A model generated the notes under the pieces. It was not told where the DNA came from. It worked only from the letters and a program-made list of their open reading frames with translations, and searched no databases. Source: DAOUBP01 sp964474695 (GTDB lineage: Bacteria > Chloroflexota > Anaerolineae > CG2-30-64-16). From it: DNA of 64,000 nt. A program made the translations under genes and the position numbers. Location of the stretch: positions 62,001 through 126,000 of the forward strand of contig CAYYTK010000006.1 of the NCBI GenBank assembly GCA_964474695.1. Reading direction: 5' to 3'. This document shows, one piece after another, positions 8,646 to 17,025 of this stretch (the stretch's first letter is position 1; each line of letters begins with the position of its first letter).

Positions 8646-9314
8646 TTACGCGCCGGCGCAACCAGATCGACGGAACAAATACCACGCCGAAGGGCGGTCG
8701 CCATCGCGGCCGTGCTGAGCCCAACAGAGGGTGAAATGAGGTGCAAACTGGGCGATGGCGGCTGGACTGACGCCAAGCGCCGCACCATCCTCCCATCGGC
8801 GAAACGGCTCGAATGCGTAGAGCAGATAGGCAGCGCCGGGCGCCAGGTGGCCGGCCAGTGACGCGACATAGGCCGGCCGCCGGTCCATCGGGAGACCGTG
8901 AAAGCAGCCGATATCCAGTGCGCAGGTGGCGCGCAGCTTCAGGAAGCCCAGGTCCGCGGCATCGCCGCGGCAGAAGAAGGCGGGAAGAGCCGCGGCGCTT
9001 GCTGCGCGGCAGGCTCGCGCCAACGCGCTTTGGGCCAGGTCAATGCCCACGACGCTGAAGCCGCGCTGCGCCAGAAAGCAACTGCTGGCGCCGCTTCCGC
9101 AGCCCAGGTCCAGCGCCCACCCGGGCGCCAGAAGTCCCGAGCCTGCCAGCGCCGCCACCTCGGGAGGCACGACGCCGGTATCCCAGGGGCGGTCGCCGCT
9201 CACGTACCGCGCTTCCCACCAGGCCGCGGTCCCGCAGGCAGGCTCCGATACGCCGGCGTCCGGGCCGTCAGTTGCACGCCGCTGTGCAGGCTCAGTCGGC
9301 TGTACGTCGATCAC
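8646..9314 (-). CDS. Class I SAM-dependent methyltransferase
   Basis: The 222-residue protein has the SAM-binding motif I WALDLGCGSGASS (about residues 66-78), an acidic motif II (VVGIDL), and the preceding WEARYVSGDRPWDTG segment typical of TPMT/TehB-like small-molecule methyltransferases. The substrate cannot be told. It is a single gene between the molybdoenzyme and an EEP-family gene, both on the same strand, with gaps of 73 and 20 bp. Confidence 0.8.
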   Translation of the reverse strand: MIDVQPTEPAQRRATDGPDAGVSEPACGTAAWWEARYVSGDRPWDTGVVPPEVAALAGSGLLAPGWALDLGCGSGASSCFLAQRGFSVVGIDLAQSALARACRAASAAALPAFFCRGDAADLGFLKLRATCALDIGCFHGLPMDRRPAYVASLAGHLAPGAAYLLYAFEPFRRWEDGAALGVSPAAIAQFAPHFTLCWAQHGRDGDRPSAWYLFRRSGCAGA

Positions 9315-9334
9315 GCGACCTCCGGCCGACCGCG

Positions 9335-10141
9335 CTAGCAGGCGCTGGCAGCGGCGCGTTCAGGCCAGGCCCATTCCACCAACAGAGGCCGATGGTCGGA
9401 AGCCACGAGCGTCGTATCCTCCACGACGGTGCGGGCGGAGCGGAGGCCGTGCGCCCAACGGCAGGGCATAAACAGATAGTCGATACGCACCAGGGGCGCG
9501 TTCACAGGGAAGGTCCATGCCGGCCCCTCGCCTACGGCATGAAACGCATCCTGGTACCCCGCCCGATGCAGCAGCCGCAAGACGGGAGGCAACAAACGCC
9601 GTGAATTCCGGCCCAGGAATCCGGGGGTATTGAAATCCCCCACCAGGAAATGCGGACCACGCTGAGCAATACGCCGCAGCACACCGCTGATTTGCAGCAA
9701 GCGCGTGCCTTCGAAGGCATGATCCAGATGCGTCACAAAAGCAGTCAGCCCCAGCATCGGCCCAGAAGCCAGCGTCGCGCTCAGCAAGGAGCGCTGTTTG
9801 GAACTGGCCAATCGCGGCAGCAACATATTGGTGATGTCGCCCAGCGGGTAGCGGCTGAGGAGCGCATTGCCCACCGGCCCGCGCCACGCAGGCCCCTCAT
9901 CCGTCCACCCACTGGCGCCGAAAGCATAATACATGCCCAGCCGCTCGGCCAGCTCAGCCAGCGGCGCATAGAGGCGCCCCTGCATCTCCACCGGATGAAG
10001 CACCTCGTTGAGACCGATCACGTCAGCGCCTGAAGCCTCAATCACATTCGCCAGCCGGCTGAGATCCAAACGCCGATCCCTGCCCGCCCAGCGGTGAATG
10101 TTATAGGTCATGATTCGCAAAGTAGGGATATCTCGCCGCAT
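9335..10141 (-). CDS. Endonuclease/exonuclease/phosphatase (EEP) family protein
   Basis: The protein has the EEP order of motifs: LRIMTYNIH at the N-terminus, DVIGLNEV with the metal-binding Glu, FLVGDFNTP in the middle and SDHRPLLVEW at the C-terminus. These supply the metal and catalytic Asn/Asp/His set of the DNase I/synaptojanin superfamily. The frame opens at 10189, but the ATG at 10141 sits at the family start and follows a GGAGG-containing leader, so it is preferred. The substrate (nucleic acid, lipid phosphate or other) is not determined. Confidence 0.8.
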   Translation of the reverse strand: MRRDIPTLRIMTYNIHRWAGRDRRLDLSRLANVIEASGADVIGLNEVLHPVEMQGRLYAPLAELAERLGMYYAFGASGWTDEGPAWRGPVGNALLSRYPLGDITNMLLPRLASSKQRSLLSATLASGPMLGLTAFVTHLDHAFEGTRLLQISGVLRRIAQRGPHFLVGDFNTPGFLGRNSRRLLPPVLRLLHRAGYQDAFHAVGEGPAWTFPVNAPLVRIDYLFMPCRWAHGLRSARTVVEDTTLVASDHRPLLVEWAWPERAAASAC

Positions 10142-10189
10142 TAAGCCTATCAACCTCCACCCAACAGTCAGCGTCAATACATCGATCAA

Positions 10190-10728
10190 CGCACACGAAA
10201 CCTAAGGATAGCACATATCTCGCACGCAACAAAAAACACTAATCACGGACGATGGGCAACAATTATAATTTACCACCGGCATCTTTAACTCTTCATTACG
10301 GTGCGCCGCCCACAACCATGCGGGGACAAGATCGTGGGTAACCGCCATAGTTACCCACAACTATCCCCAGGCACGCTTGCCCTGGTGCGCCCTCAATAGC
10401 CCCTGCGGGCCCGCCCCCCACTAGCCCTGGGCGCGCCGCCCCGCGCGCCACTAGATTTGCGGCTAGGGTGAATCACCGAAGTCCTTAGGAGCGTCGAAAG
10501 TTATACACGAGTTATCCACGCGGGCGGCTGCCGCACGAGGGCAGGGAGGTCCCATATTTAGGGCCCTGCGGCGGGTTGCACCCGCCAACTTGGGGCGGAC
10601 TTCCTGAGTCGGGTAGGTTACCCACATATCCGCAAGGCCTACTATAACTAATGATAAAATACAATTCACTTCAAAATGAAGGATGGAGAGGAATAATCCG
10701 GCAAACCTTAATATTACTCGACAACCCA
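10190..10728. other. Intergenic region with five DnaA-box-like 9-mers, possible replication origin
   Basis: No protein gene fits here. Five 9-mers resemble the DnaA box TTATCCACA: TTACCCACG (10333-10341, minus), TTACCCACA (10351-10359), TTATACACG (10501-10509), TTATCCACG (10512-10520) and TTACCCACA (10618-10626). Two of them are spaced 11 bp apart. AT-rich stretches flank the cluster (about 10222-10300 and 10640-10725), and a GC-rich core and a perfect hairpin (10570-10586) lie inside. This is origin-like, but no dnaA, dnaN or parAB lies nearby, so the call is tentative. Confidence 0.35.
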
Positions 10729-10757
10729 TTGACAGTGCGCCGGATTAGGAGTATACT
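10729..10757 (+). promoter_or_regulatory. Consensus-like sigma70 promoter of the structured RNA gene
   Basis: TTGACA (10729-10734) and TATACT (10752-10757) are spaced by exactly 17 bp, one of the best promoter matches in the window. No protein gene lies downstream on this strand until 17026. Confidence 0.75.
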
Positions 10758-10763
10758 GAGGTT

Positions 10764-11035
10764 GCCATCGGAGATCAGGGACTGGTAAACCGATGGTAAG
10801 GGAGCCCCGAGAAATCGAAAGGCCCAACTCAAGCTCAAGATAACCAGAAATCTGGATCGTCTCGATGGCCTTAGGGAGCCAACATCTGAAAACGAGATGT
10901 AAGGTTCGATAAACGGAAGGCCCTAAATGCGAGACACAATGCGAGCATGAGTGGCATCGCCAGACGGTTGCTTGGGGCCCCTTCATTTAAGCCAGACGGG
11001 CGGGCTGCGTATGTGTAAACGCAGTCCGCCTTTTT
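10764..11035 (+). ncRNA. Unassigned structured non-coding RNA (~270 nt)
   Basis: The transcript is bounded by a consensus promoter and a strong intrinsic terminator. No coding frame fits. It contains several self-complementary helices: 10762-10771 with 10790-10799 (10 bp including one G-U), 10800-10808 with 10974-10981 as a long-range closing helix (one bulged A), 10819-10824 with 10867-10872, 10844-10848 with 10851-10855, and 10882-10887 with 10895-10900. I looked for hallmark segments of RNase P RNA, tmRNA, SRP RNA and 6S RNA and did not recognise any of them. The RNA lies between two minus-strand genes, so it is a free-standing trans-acting candidate rather than a leader. Confidence 0.6.
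10999..11035 (+). terminator. Intrinsic terminator of the structured RNA
   Basis: An 11-bp stem (10999-11009 with 11020-11030, one G-U pair) encloses a 10-nt loop and is followed by TTTTT at 11031-11035. The tail overlaps the stop codon of the minus-strand gene ending at 11034. Confidence 0.8.
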
Positions 11036-12974
11036 ATTCGCCGCCAGAGACATAGTGAACGTCTACGCGCGTCGCCTGCGCCAGCCACTGCGCCAACTCC
11101 TGCGCCGGCACGCGGTTGATGTTGTAAGGATCGAAGTCGGGTGCACGCGGCGCCAGGGTCAGCCCCCCGGCGGGAAGCACCCCCCCGGTAAAGGCGGTGG
11201 CGTTGGTTCCATAGGCGCCCGACCGTAACCAGGCGGGATCGGCAGGCGCCTGCCCATCGGGTAACGCCAGTGTCGCCAGCCGGTAGCCCGGCAGCCAGCC
11301 CGCGATCTGATCTACTGTGCTGTCCAGCACGGCGCGAAACCTATCGGCGCTCAGAAGGTTCAGGGGTTGTTCGCTTAACGGTTGTGCGCCTACCTCCATC
11401 CCCCACGCCACCAGCAATTGCAGCTTGGTTGGTGCGAGAGCGGCGCCGCCGAAGGGCGCCGCCGCGGCCGGGTTCTCCCCCGCGCGCACGAAGAAAGTAG
11501 CGCGCAGCGGCCAATCCGCCGGATGCGCGGCGTTCATATCCCGCAGCACCCCTACGGCGCAATCAGGATCGACCGCGCCTCCCGCAAGCAGGCCGAACTG
11601 CTCGGCGGTGGCTTCGTCGAATGTAATCGCTACCGGGCGTTTTCCTGCGGGCACGCTGCCCAGTTTTCCTTCCGTCAGGTCCCGCAGGTTGATGGGGTAG
11701 AATCCTGCTGCCAGCAGCATCTCCAGATGCGAGCGCAGTGTCTGCGGCGAGAGCGCGTTGTCGCTGTCGCCCGCCGCGAAGTTATGATAGGCGAGTACGA
11801 GCACCTTGCCGTTTGGATTGGGGATGTAGGCGGGGCGCGCACTGACCAGCGCCTCGTGTGTGTATTGCACCGCCGGGTCCCACAGCATCCATCCGCGGCC
11901 TCCTGCCTCGCGTGCGCCGTCCATCTGGAGGCGTATCTCGTTCGGGGTATACACCCGGCCATCGAACGCATAGTCCTGGAAGTCCTGCAGCCAGGGGCGT
12001 ACTTGAATCGCAGGATTGGTCACCCGGGCACGGTCAAGAGTGCGCTGCGTGCTCAGATGGACGATATCGTACGGATAGGCGATGGCGTTATCGTACTGAT
12101 CCGACTCGCCGGGCAGGCCGGCGTTGAATGTTGATGGGTAAAGCATCGGGGCCAGCACGTCGACATGCGGCGCCAACGCCTCGATGTGTTGGCCGATGCC
12201 CAGGTCGTCTGCCACCCAGGCGGTGTAGCCGAAGATGTCGATGCTGAGTTTCGTTCCGAGCGGGGCGATGGCCTGGCGCACGAGATCCAGGAATCCGGTG
12301 ATGGCCTCCGTCCGATTCTCCTCGTTGTTGATCCGGCTGAAGACGGTGTTGCCGATATTGCCGTCAGTGGGGAAGCGGACGTAGTCAAACTGCACCTCGT
12401 CGAACCCCAGCCGCGCTGCCTCCAGGGCGAGCTCGGCATTGTACTCCCAGGCCCCTCGCCGGAACGGGTCTGCCCACCCCAAGCCCTCCTGGTCATGCCA
12501 CACCCGTCCCGTTGTCACATCGATCACGGCCCAATCTGGCCGGGCCTCGGCAAGCAGGTCATCTTTGAAGGTGACGATGCGTGCTATCGTGTAGATGTCA
12601 TGCTGCCGGAACCAGCTTAGGAAGGCGGCGGCGTCCGGGATCACGGGCGCCTGGGTGGCGCCGATCGCACTGGCCGTCGGCACCTGTGAAGGAAAGCTGA
12701 GCAGCCCGCGATCACTTTTGAAATCAAACACCACCGCGTTCAGCTCCGTGTTCTCGAGCAGGTCCTGTGCCCGCTGCACGAAATCGGAGCTGCCCATGGC
12801 CGAGTAGGAGACATAGATGCCCTTGACGTAGCCGGTGCGATCGGCCTTGCCCGGCGCTTCCGGGTGAGGCAGGAGTACTTCGCCGGGAGCGGGTTGCCAC
12901 GGGGCAAAGGCCGGGATCACTGAAGTCAGGAAGATCAGGCCGGCCAGCAGGGACGGAAGTAGCCAATGTCGCAT
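11034..12974 (-). CDS. Secreted putative glycoside hydrolase with a C-terminal polysaccharide-deacetylase-like region
   Basis: The ATG at 12974 gives a signal peptide (MRHWLLPSLLAGLIFLTSVI, then a short segment ending PAFA), so the protein is exported. Residues ~50-390 match the putative glycoside hydrolase family (DUF4015-like) with GYVKGIYVSYSAMGS, ELNAVVFDFKSDRG, GFDEVQFDYVRFPTDG and DVLAPMLYPSTF. From ~residue 395 a second region starts with KVLVLAYHNF and includes RPVAITFDEATAEQF, which resembles a polysaccharide deacetylase NodB domain. There the usual Asp-Asp pair reads Asp-Glu, so activity is uncertain. A cell-wall or exopolysaccharide role is inferred. The open frame runs upstream to 13034, but that leader lacks a signal peptide and is discarded. 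Confidence 0.75.
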   Translation of the reverse strand: MRHWLLPSLLAGLIFLTSVIPAFAPWQPAPGEVLLPHPEAPGKADRTGYVKGIYVSYSAMGSSDFVQRAQDLLENTELNAVVFDFKSDRGLLSFPSQVPTASAIGATQAPVIPDAAAFLSWFRQHDIYTIARIVTFKDDLLAEARPDWAVIDVTTGRVWHDQEGLGWADPFRRGAWEYNAELALEAARLGFDEVQFDYVRFPTDGNIGNTVFSRINNEENRTEAITGFLDLVRQAIAPLGTKLSIDIFGYTAWVADDLGIGQHIEALAPHVDVLAPMLYPSTFNAGLPGESDQYDNAIAYPYDIVHLSTQRTLDRARVTNPAIQVRPWLQDFQDYAFDGRVYTPNEIRLQMDGAREAGGRGWMLWDPAVQYTHEALVSARPAYIPNPNGKVLVLAYHNFAAGDSDNALSPQTLRSHLEMLLAAGFYPINLRDLTEGKLGSVPAGKRPVAITFDEATAEQFGLLAGGAVDPDCAVGVLRDMNAAHPADWPLRATFFVRAGENPAAAAPFGGAALAPTKLQLLVAWGMEVGAQPLSEQPLNLLSADRFRAVLDSTVDQIAGWLPGYRLATLALPDGQAPADPAWLRSGAYGTNATAFTGGVLPAGGLTLAPRAPDFDPYNINRVPAQELAQWLAQATRVDVHYVSGGE

Positions 12975-13046
12975 GTGGTTCTCTCGGTGCAGGATGGTTC
13001 TGCGCATGATAGCCCAAGGAGTGCGGATGTGCAAGGCCGGCCCGTC

Positions 13047-13619
13047 TCATCCCCCCAGCTTCAGCACCTCTGCCTTTAGCTCCGCCACGTAGGGCAGGTG
13101 GCGATAGGCCTCTTTGTAGTCCAGGCCGTAGCCCACAACGAAACGATCAGGCAGCGGGAAGCCGACGTAGCGCAGGGGAATCTCGGCGATGCGATGTTGG
13201 GGCTTGTCGAACAGGGTGCACACGTGCAGGCTGGCCGGCCCGCGCGCTCGCAGCACCCGCAACAGATAGCTGAGGGTGAGTCCGGTGTCGATGACATCCT
13301 CGATGAACAGGAGATGCTGGCCTTCCACCGTCTCTTCCAGGTCCTTCACCAGGCGCACCCCGCCTCTGGCTGTCGCCTGCGGGGCGTAGCGCGTGATGGC
13401 CATGAAGTCGACCCGCACCGGCGCTGTGATGGTGCGCAGCAGGTCACTCATGAAAAAGACCACACCTTTCAACACCCCCACCACCAGCGGGTTGATCCCG
13501 GCATAATCCCGGCTGATTTGGCTGCCCAGCTCGCCCACGCGGCGGCTGATCTCCTCCTCGGTGTACACGACGCGGCCCAGGCCGCGGGACAACTCGTTCG
13601 GCGCAAGTTCGGTTTTCAT
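13047..13619 (-). CDS. hpt: Hypoxanthine phosphoribosyltransferase
   Basis: The 190-residue type I phosphoribosyltransferase has the PRPP-binding loop LLFIEDVIDTGLTL, the VVGVLKGVVFFMSDLLR motif near the N-terminus, and a C-terminal DRFVVGYGLDYKEAYR segment typical of bacterial HGPRTs. It salvages hypoxanthine and guanine with PRPP in the cytoplasm. The stop of the small nuclease-like gene upstream lies 4 bp away, so it is the third gene of an overlapping set with 13624-13983 and 13980-14588. Confidence 0.92.
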   Translation of the reverse strand: MKTELAPNELSRGLGRVVYTEEEISRRVGELGSQISRDYAGINPLVVGVLKGVVFFMSDLLRTITAPVRVDFMAITRYAPQATARGGVRLVKDLEETVEGQHLLFIEDVIDTGLTLSYLLRVLRARGPASLHVCTLFDKPQHRIAEIPLRYVGFPLPDRFVVGYGLDYKEAYRHLPYVAELKAEVLKLGG

Positions 13620-13623
13620 GGCG

Positions 13624-13983
13624 TCACAACTCGTTTTCCATCAGCGCGGGATAGTCATCCACCCCGAACTTCAGCATCAGTGCGCGCAGGTCACCCCGCT
13701 TGAACAATTTGATGTTCACATCCGGGTAGAGTTCGCGCACTCTTTTCAACTTATGGTTCTTATGGCGCACCTGGTTGGGCTGCATGGTGGTCAGTTCCAC
13801 GAATAGGTCTTGCTCGGGAAGGTAGAAGTCCGGGCTGAATGCCTCGGTGACATTGCCGCGCGCGTCCTGCGCCAGCACGAAGGTGCGCGGTTCGTATTCC
13901 CACGGGATGCCGTAGAAGTCAAGGATGCGCGCGAATTCGACCTCGATCGGGTGGGCAAAGGGGGGCGGGACCGCGGTCGTCAT
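13624..13983 (-). CDS. Small PDDEXK-fold-like protein, catalytic Lys not evident
   Basis: This 119-residue protein starts at the ATG at 13983, which overlaps the stop of the cytidylate-kinase-like gene. It shows a compact PDDEXK-like order: an N-terminal EVEFARILDFYGIPWEYEP helix, FSPDFYLPEQDLFVELTT with Asp and Glu, and a C-terminal helix. In most such small proteins the segment after the Glu carries a Lys (ELK or EVK); here it reads ELTT, so nuclease activity is doubtful. Similar small proteins are often annotated as hypothetical. The tight overlap with its neighbours suggests co-expression with nucleotide-metabolism genes. Confidence 0.7.
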   Translation of the reverse strand: MTTAVPPPFAHPIEVEFARILDFYGIPWEYEPRTFVLAQDARGNVTEAFSPDFYLPEQDLFVELTTMQPNQVRHKNHKLKRVRELYPDVNIKLFKRGDLRALMLKFGVDDYPALMENEL

Positions 13984-14588
13984 GCTGCGCCTCCCCTGGC
14001 CGCAGGCGCGTCCGGCGCCTTGACCGGAATGCGCAGTCGCGCGGCTGCCTCGCACACCAGTGCAGTCGCGGCGGCCACGTCCAGGTATGCCATGTTGATC
14101 ACCAGATCATAGAGCGCCGGATCGTTGACATCCTGGCCGTGATGGCGGCGCAAGTAGTTGGCCCGTGCTCGATCAGAAGCGTCGATGCGGGCTGCGGCCA
14201 CTTCGGCCGGGACCTGGCCGCGCGCCTGCACTTCGGCGATGCGGCGGTCGCGGGGCGCAATGATGCGGACGCGCAGCGTATCAGGCCGGCCGGCCAGCAC
14301 AACCTGGCTGCCGCGGCCCACCAACAGCGCATCTCCACCCGCAGCCAACTCGATAATGACTTCGGTCACCTTTTCGCTGTAAAGGCGTAACGCAGCCGGG
14401 CTCGGTTTGACCCCCAGCAGCCCCAACTCATCGATCGCCGCCAGGGCGACCTCGGGTGCACCGGCTGCGATCGCCGCGCTGTTGATCAGTTCCCGGCCGG
14501 CCAGCCGCAGCCCCAGCTTCCGGGCTACGGCCACGGCGACCTCATCGCCTTGGCTTCCCATCTGGCGGGAAAGGGTAATCACCGGCAT
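13980..14588 (-). CDS. Cytidylate kinase-like family protein
   Basis: The 202-residue protein starts MPVITLSRQMGSQGDEVA, the degenerate P-loop of the cytidylate kinase-like family (PF13189). The rest matches the family: a LVGRGSQVVLAGRPDTLRVR segment in the middle and an ANYLRRHHG segment with the NDPALYDLVIN motif near residue 155. The family is a nucleoside-monophosphate-kinase relative of unclear substrate. A start at 14588 follows a GGAGGT site. The last codons overlap the start of the next gene. Confidence 0.8.
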   Translation of the reverse strand: MPVITLSRQMGSQGDEVAVAVARKLGLRLAGRELINSAAIAAGAPEVALAAIDELGLLGVKPSPAALRLYSEKVTEVIIELAAGGDALLVGRGSQVVLAGRPDTLRVRIIAPRDRRIAEVQARGQVPAEVAAARIDASDRARANYLRRHHGQDVNDPALYDLVINMAYLDVAAATALVCEAAARLRIPVKAPDAPAARGGAA

Positions 14589-14605
14589 GGTTCACCTCCA
14601 GCACC

Positions 14606-16912
14606 TCAAAACGAAAGGCGTTCCACCAATTTCGAATAGCGCTCCCGCGAGCGGTCATTGTGCACGGCAATGGCGACAGCTCGCGGGCTGCCCACCAGGA
14701 CGACAAGCCGCTGCGCGCGCGTGACCGCAGTATAGAGCAGATTGCGTTCCAGCATCATGTAGTGCGTCGGCAACAGGGGGATCACCGTTGCGGGAAATTC
14801 ACTGCCCTGCGCCTTGTGGATGCTCACCGCATAGGCGTGGGTCAGCTCGTCCAACTCCATGAAGTCGTAGGCTATCTGGCGGTCATCTATCTGCACCGTG
14901 ATAACTTGCTCCTCCTGATCGATAGCACTGACCTGTCCCATGTCGCCATTGAAGACGTCCTTATCGTAGTTGTTGCGGATTTGCATCACCCGGTCGCCGA
15001 GACGGAAAATACGACTGCCGGCCCGCCGTTCCGCAGCATCCGCCCGCGGTGGATTCAATGCGGATTGCAGGCGTTCGTTGAGCGCCGTCACCCCGACTTC
15101 GCCCCGATGCATCGGGCTTAATACTTGGATCTGGTCGGAGCGCAGGCCGAATTTGTCGGGGATGCGTTTGCCCACCAGCTCCACCACCAGCTCGGCCGCC
15201 CTGGCAGGGTCCTCCTCTTTGAACAGGAAGAAGTCCAGTGAATGCTTGTTATCGAAGATCGGCAATTGACCCCGGTTAATGCGATGCGCGTTTGCGATAA
15301 TATAGCTGCCCTCGGGCTGGCGGAAGATGGTATCCAGGCGCACGACGGCGCAGGCGCCAGGCGTTAGCTGGCCGGCGTCCGGGGAGGAGGTGATGGCCGA
15401 TGCTTCGTCCCTGCTTCCGCTCCCCTGCTCAATTGCTGCGATGATGTCATGCAGCACGTTGCCGGCGCCGACGCTGGGGAGCTGATCGATGTCGCCTACC
15501 AGCAGCAGGTGTGCGCCCGGTGCTATCGCTTTCAATAGATGATTGGTCAGCAGGAGATCGAGCATCGAGGCTTCGTCGATGATCACCAGGTCTGCCTCCA
15601 GCGGGTGCTCTTCGTTGCGCTGGAACTGCAGGCCTCCCGCAGGCTTGAACTCCAACAACCTGTGGATCGTCTTGGCGGTATGGCCGGTGGTCTCCGCCAG
15701 GCGCTTGGCAGCCCGGCCGGTGGGGGCGGCCAGTGCCGTGCGCACCCCGGCCGCTTCGGCCAGGCGCAGGATGCTCCGGGTGCAGGTGGTCTTGCCGGTG
15801 CCCGGCCCGCCGGTGAGCACCGTCACCCGGCTGGTAAGCGCGGCCTGCACCGCTTCCATTTGCCGGGGAGTCAACGGCATTCGGCTCTGCTGCTGTAGCA
15901 ACGCAAACGCGGCCGGCCAATCGAACGCGCGGAACGCGCTCAGCCGATCTTCCGCGGCCCGGGCCAGGCGGTGCAGCCGGTTGGTGACGCCAATCTCACC
16001 TCGATAGAAAGGGATCAGGTAGATCGGCTGGTCTTCCGCCAGGGCCAACGCGCCGGGGCCGCTTTCGGCTTTTTGTGGGGCGCTGAGGCGCGGCGCGGCG
16101 GCCTCGTCAACCCAGATTTGCTCCGCCTCTTGCAGGATCCGCACGCCGTCCGCCACCTGCCCCGGTTGGACGCTCAGCAAGTCGGCCGCCCGCTTGGTGA
16201 GCTCAGCCGCGGGCAAGTATACGTTTCCCTCGTCGGCGGCCTGGCTCAGCACATACGCCGCGCCTGCCGCGATGCGCTCCGGGGCATCTTGGGCAATGCC
16301 CAGATCTCGTGCAATCTTGTCCGCCGTGATGAAGCCGATGCCGGTAACCTCGCGCGCCAACCGATAGGGATCGTTTTGCACGACCTCGATCGCGTCGTCA
16401 CCGTATTGCTTGTAGATGCGCACGGCCAGCCCGGTCGAAATCCCGTGGCTTTGCAGAAAGAGCATCACCTCTTTGATTTTGCGCTGCTCGGCCCAGGCCC
16501 GCGTGATCAGGTCCACGCGCTTCCGGCCCACCCCCAGCACATCGAGCAGCCGGGCAGGCGTTTCCTCGATGATTGTCAGCGTCGCCAGCCCAAACTTGCG
16601 GACGATACGCTTGGCGGTTACCGGACCGATGCCTTTGATCAGTCCGCTGCCCAGGTACTTCTCCACCCCCGCGATGGTGGCCGGCAGCACGGTGCGCACA
16701 CTCTCGGCTTTGAACTGCCGGCCATACTGGGGGTGTGCCATCCATGCCCCCGAGGCAATCACCGACTCCCCCACGGTGACGCCCAGCATGCTGCCCACGA
16801 CCGCCACGGTGTAGGCCTGGCCATCGGGCTGCAACTGGGCCACGGTGTAGCCGGTCTCCTCGTTATGGTAGGTGATGCGTTCGATTGTGCCGCGCAAGGT
16901 ATCGAAGACCAA
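14606..16912 (-). CDS. recD2: RecD2-family ATP-dependent DNA helicase
   Basis: The 768-residue protein has an N-terminal OB-like domain (LRGTIERITYHNEETGYTV), tandem helix-hairpin-helix segments (YLGSGLIKGIGPVTAKRIV), and an SF1B core. The core has Walker A TGGPGTGKTT, Walker B VIIDEASML, LLVGDIDQLPSVGAGNVL and a C-terminal THAYAVSIHKAQGSEFP motif. This is the RecD-like helicase found in bacteria lacking RecBC, a 5'-to-3' helicase in DNA repair. Length is normal for the family. It is the upstream gene of a minus-strand set running to 11034, and it faces the subtilase gene across a 113-bp divergent promoter region. Confidence 0.92.
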   Translation of the reverse strand: MVFDTLRGTIERITYHNEETGYTVAQLQPDGQAYTVAVVGSMLGVTVGESVIASGAWMAHPQYGRQFKAESVRTVLPATIAGVEKYLGSGLIKGIGPVTAKRIVRKFGLATLTIIEETPARLLDVLGVGRKRVDLITRAWAEQRKIKEVMLFLQSHGISTGLAVRIYKQYGDDAIEVVQNDPYRLAREVTGIGFITADKIARDLGIAQDAPERIAAGAAYVLSQAADEGNVYLPAAELTKRAADLLSVQPGQVADGVRILQEAEQIWVDEAAAPRLSAPQKAESGPGALALAEDQPIYLIPFYRGEIGVTNRLHRLARAAEDRLSAFRAFDWPAAFALLQQQSRMPLTPRQMEAVQAALTSRVTVLTGGPGTGKTTCTRSILRLAEAAGVRTALAAPTGRAAKRLAETTGHTAKTIHRLLEFKPAGGLQFQRNEEHPLEADLVIIDEASMLDLLLTNHLLKAIAPGAHLLLVGDIDQLPSVGAGNVLHDIIAAIEQGSGSRDEASAITSSPDAGQLTPGACAVVRLDTIFRQPEGSYIIANAHRINRGQLPIFDNKHSLDFFLFKEEDPARAAELVVELVGKRIPDKFGLRSDQIQVLSPMHRGEVGVTALNERLQSALNPPRADAAERRAGSRIFRLGDRVMQIRNNYDKDVFNGDMGQVSAIDQEEQVITVQIDDRQIAYDFMELDELTHAYAVSIHKAQGSEFPATVIPLLPTHYMMLERNLLYTAVTRAQRLVVLVGSPRAVAIAVHNDRSRERYSKLVERLSF

Positions 16913-16978
16913 GGTGTTTCTCTCCGGTCAATATTTTACCAGAGGCCGCCGGGGGATGAAAATGGTCACGGTTTATGA

Positions 16979-16984
16979 TATAAT
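16979..16984 (+). promoter_or_regulatory. Probable -10 box upstream of the subtilase gene
   Basis: A perfect TATAAT lies 41 bp before the subtilase start. The matching -35 is weak, so only the -10 element is called. Confidence 0.4.
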
Positions 16985-17025
16985 GCCTGCACCGCAATCT
17001 GCTGCGGCTGCTCAAGGAGGGAGCC

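Noticed and set aside
10764..11035. Structured RNA as tmRNA, RNase P RNA, SRP RNA or 6S RNA
   Set aside because: The hallmark segments I know for these RNAs were not recognised, and length and pairing layout differ; it is left unassigned.
15971..16978. 335-codon plus-strand frame opposite recD2
   Set aside because: It is antisense to a well-supported helicase with no domain of its own.
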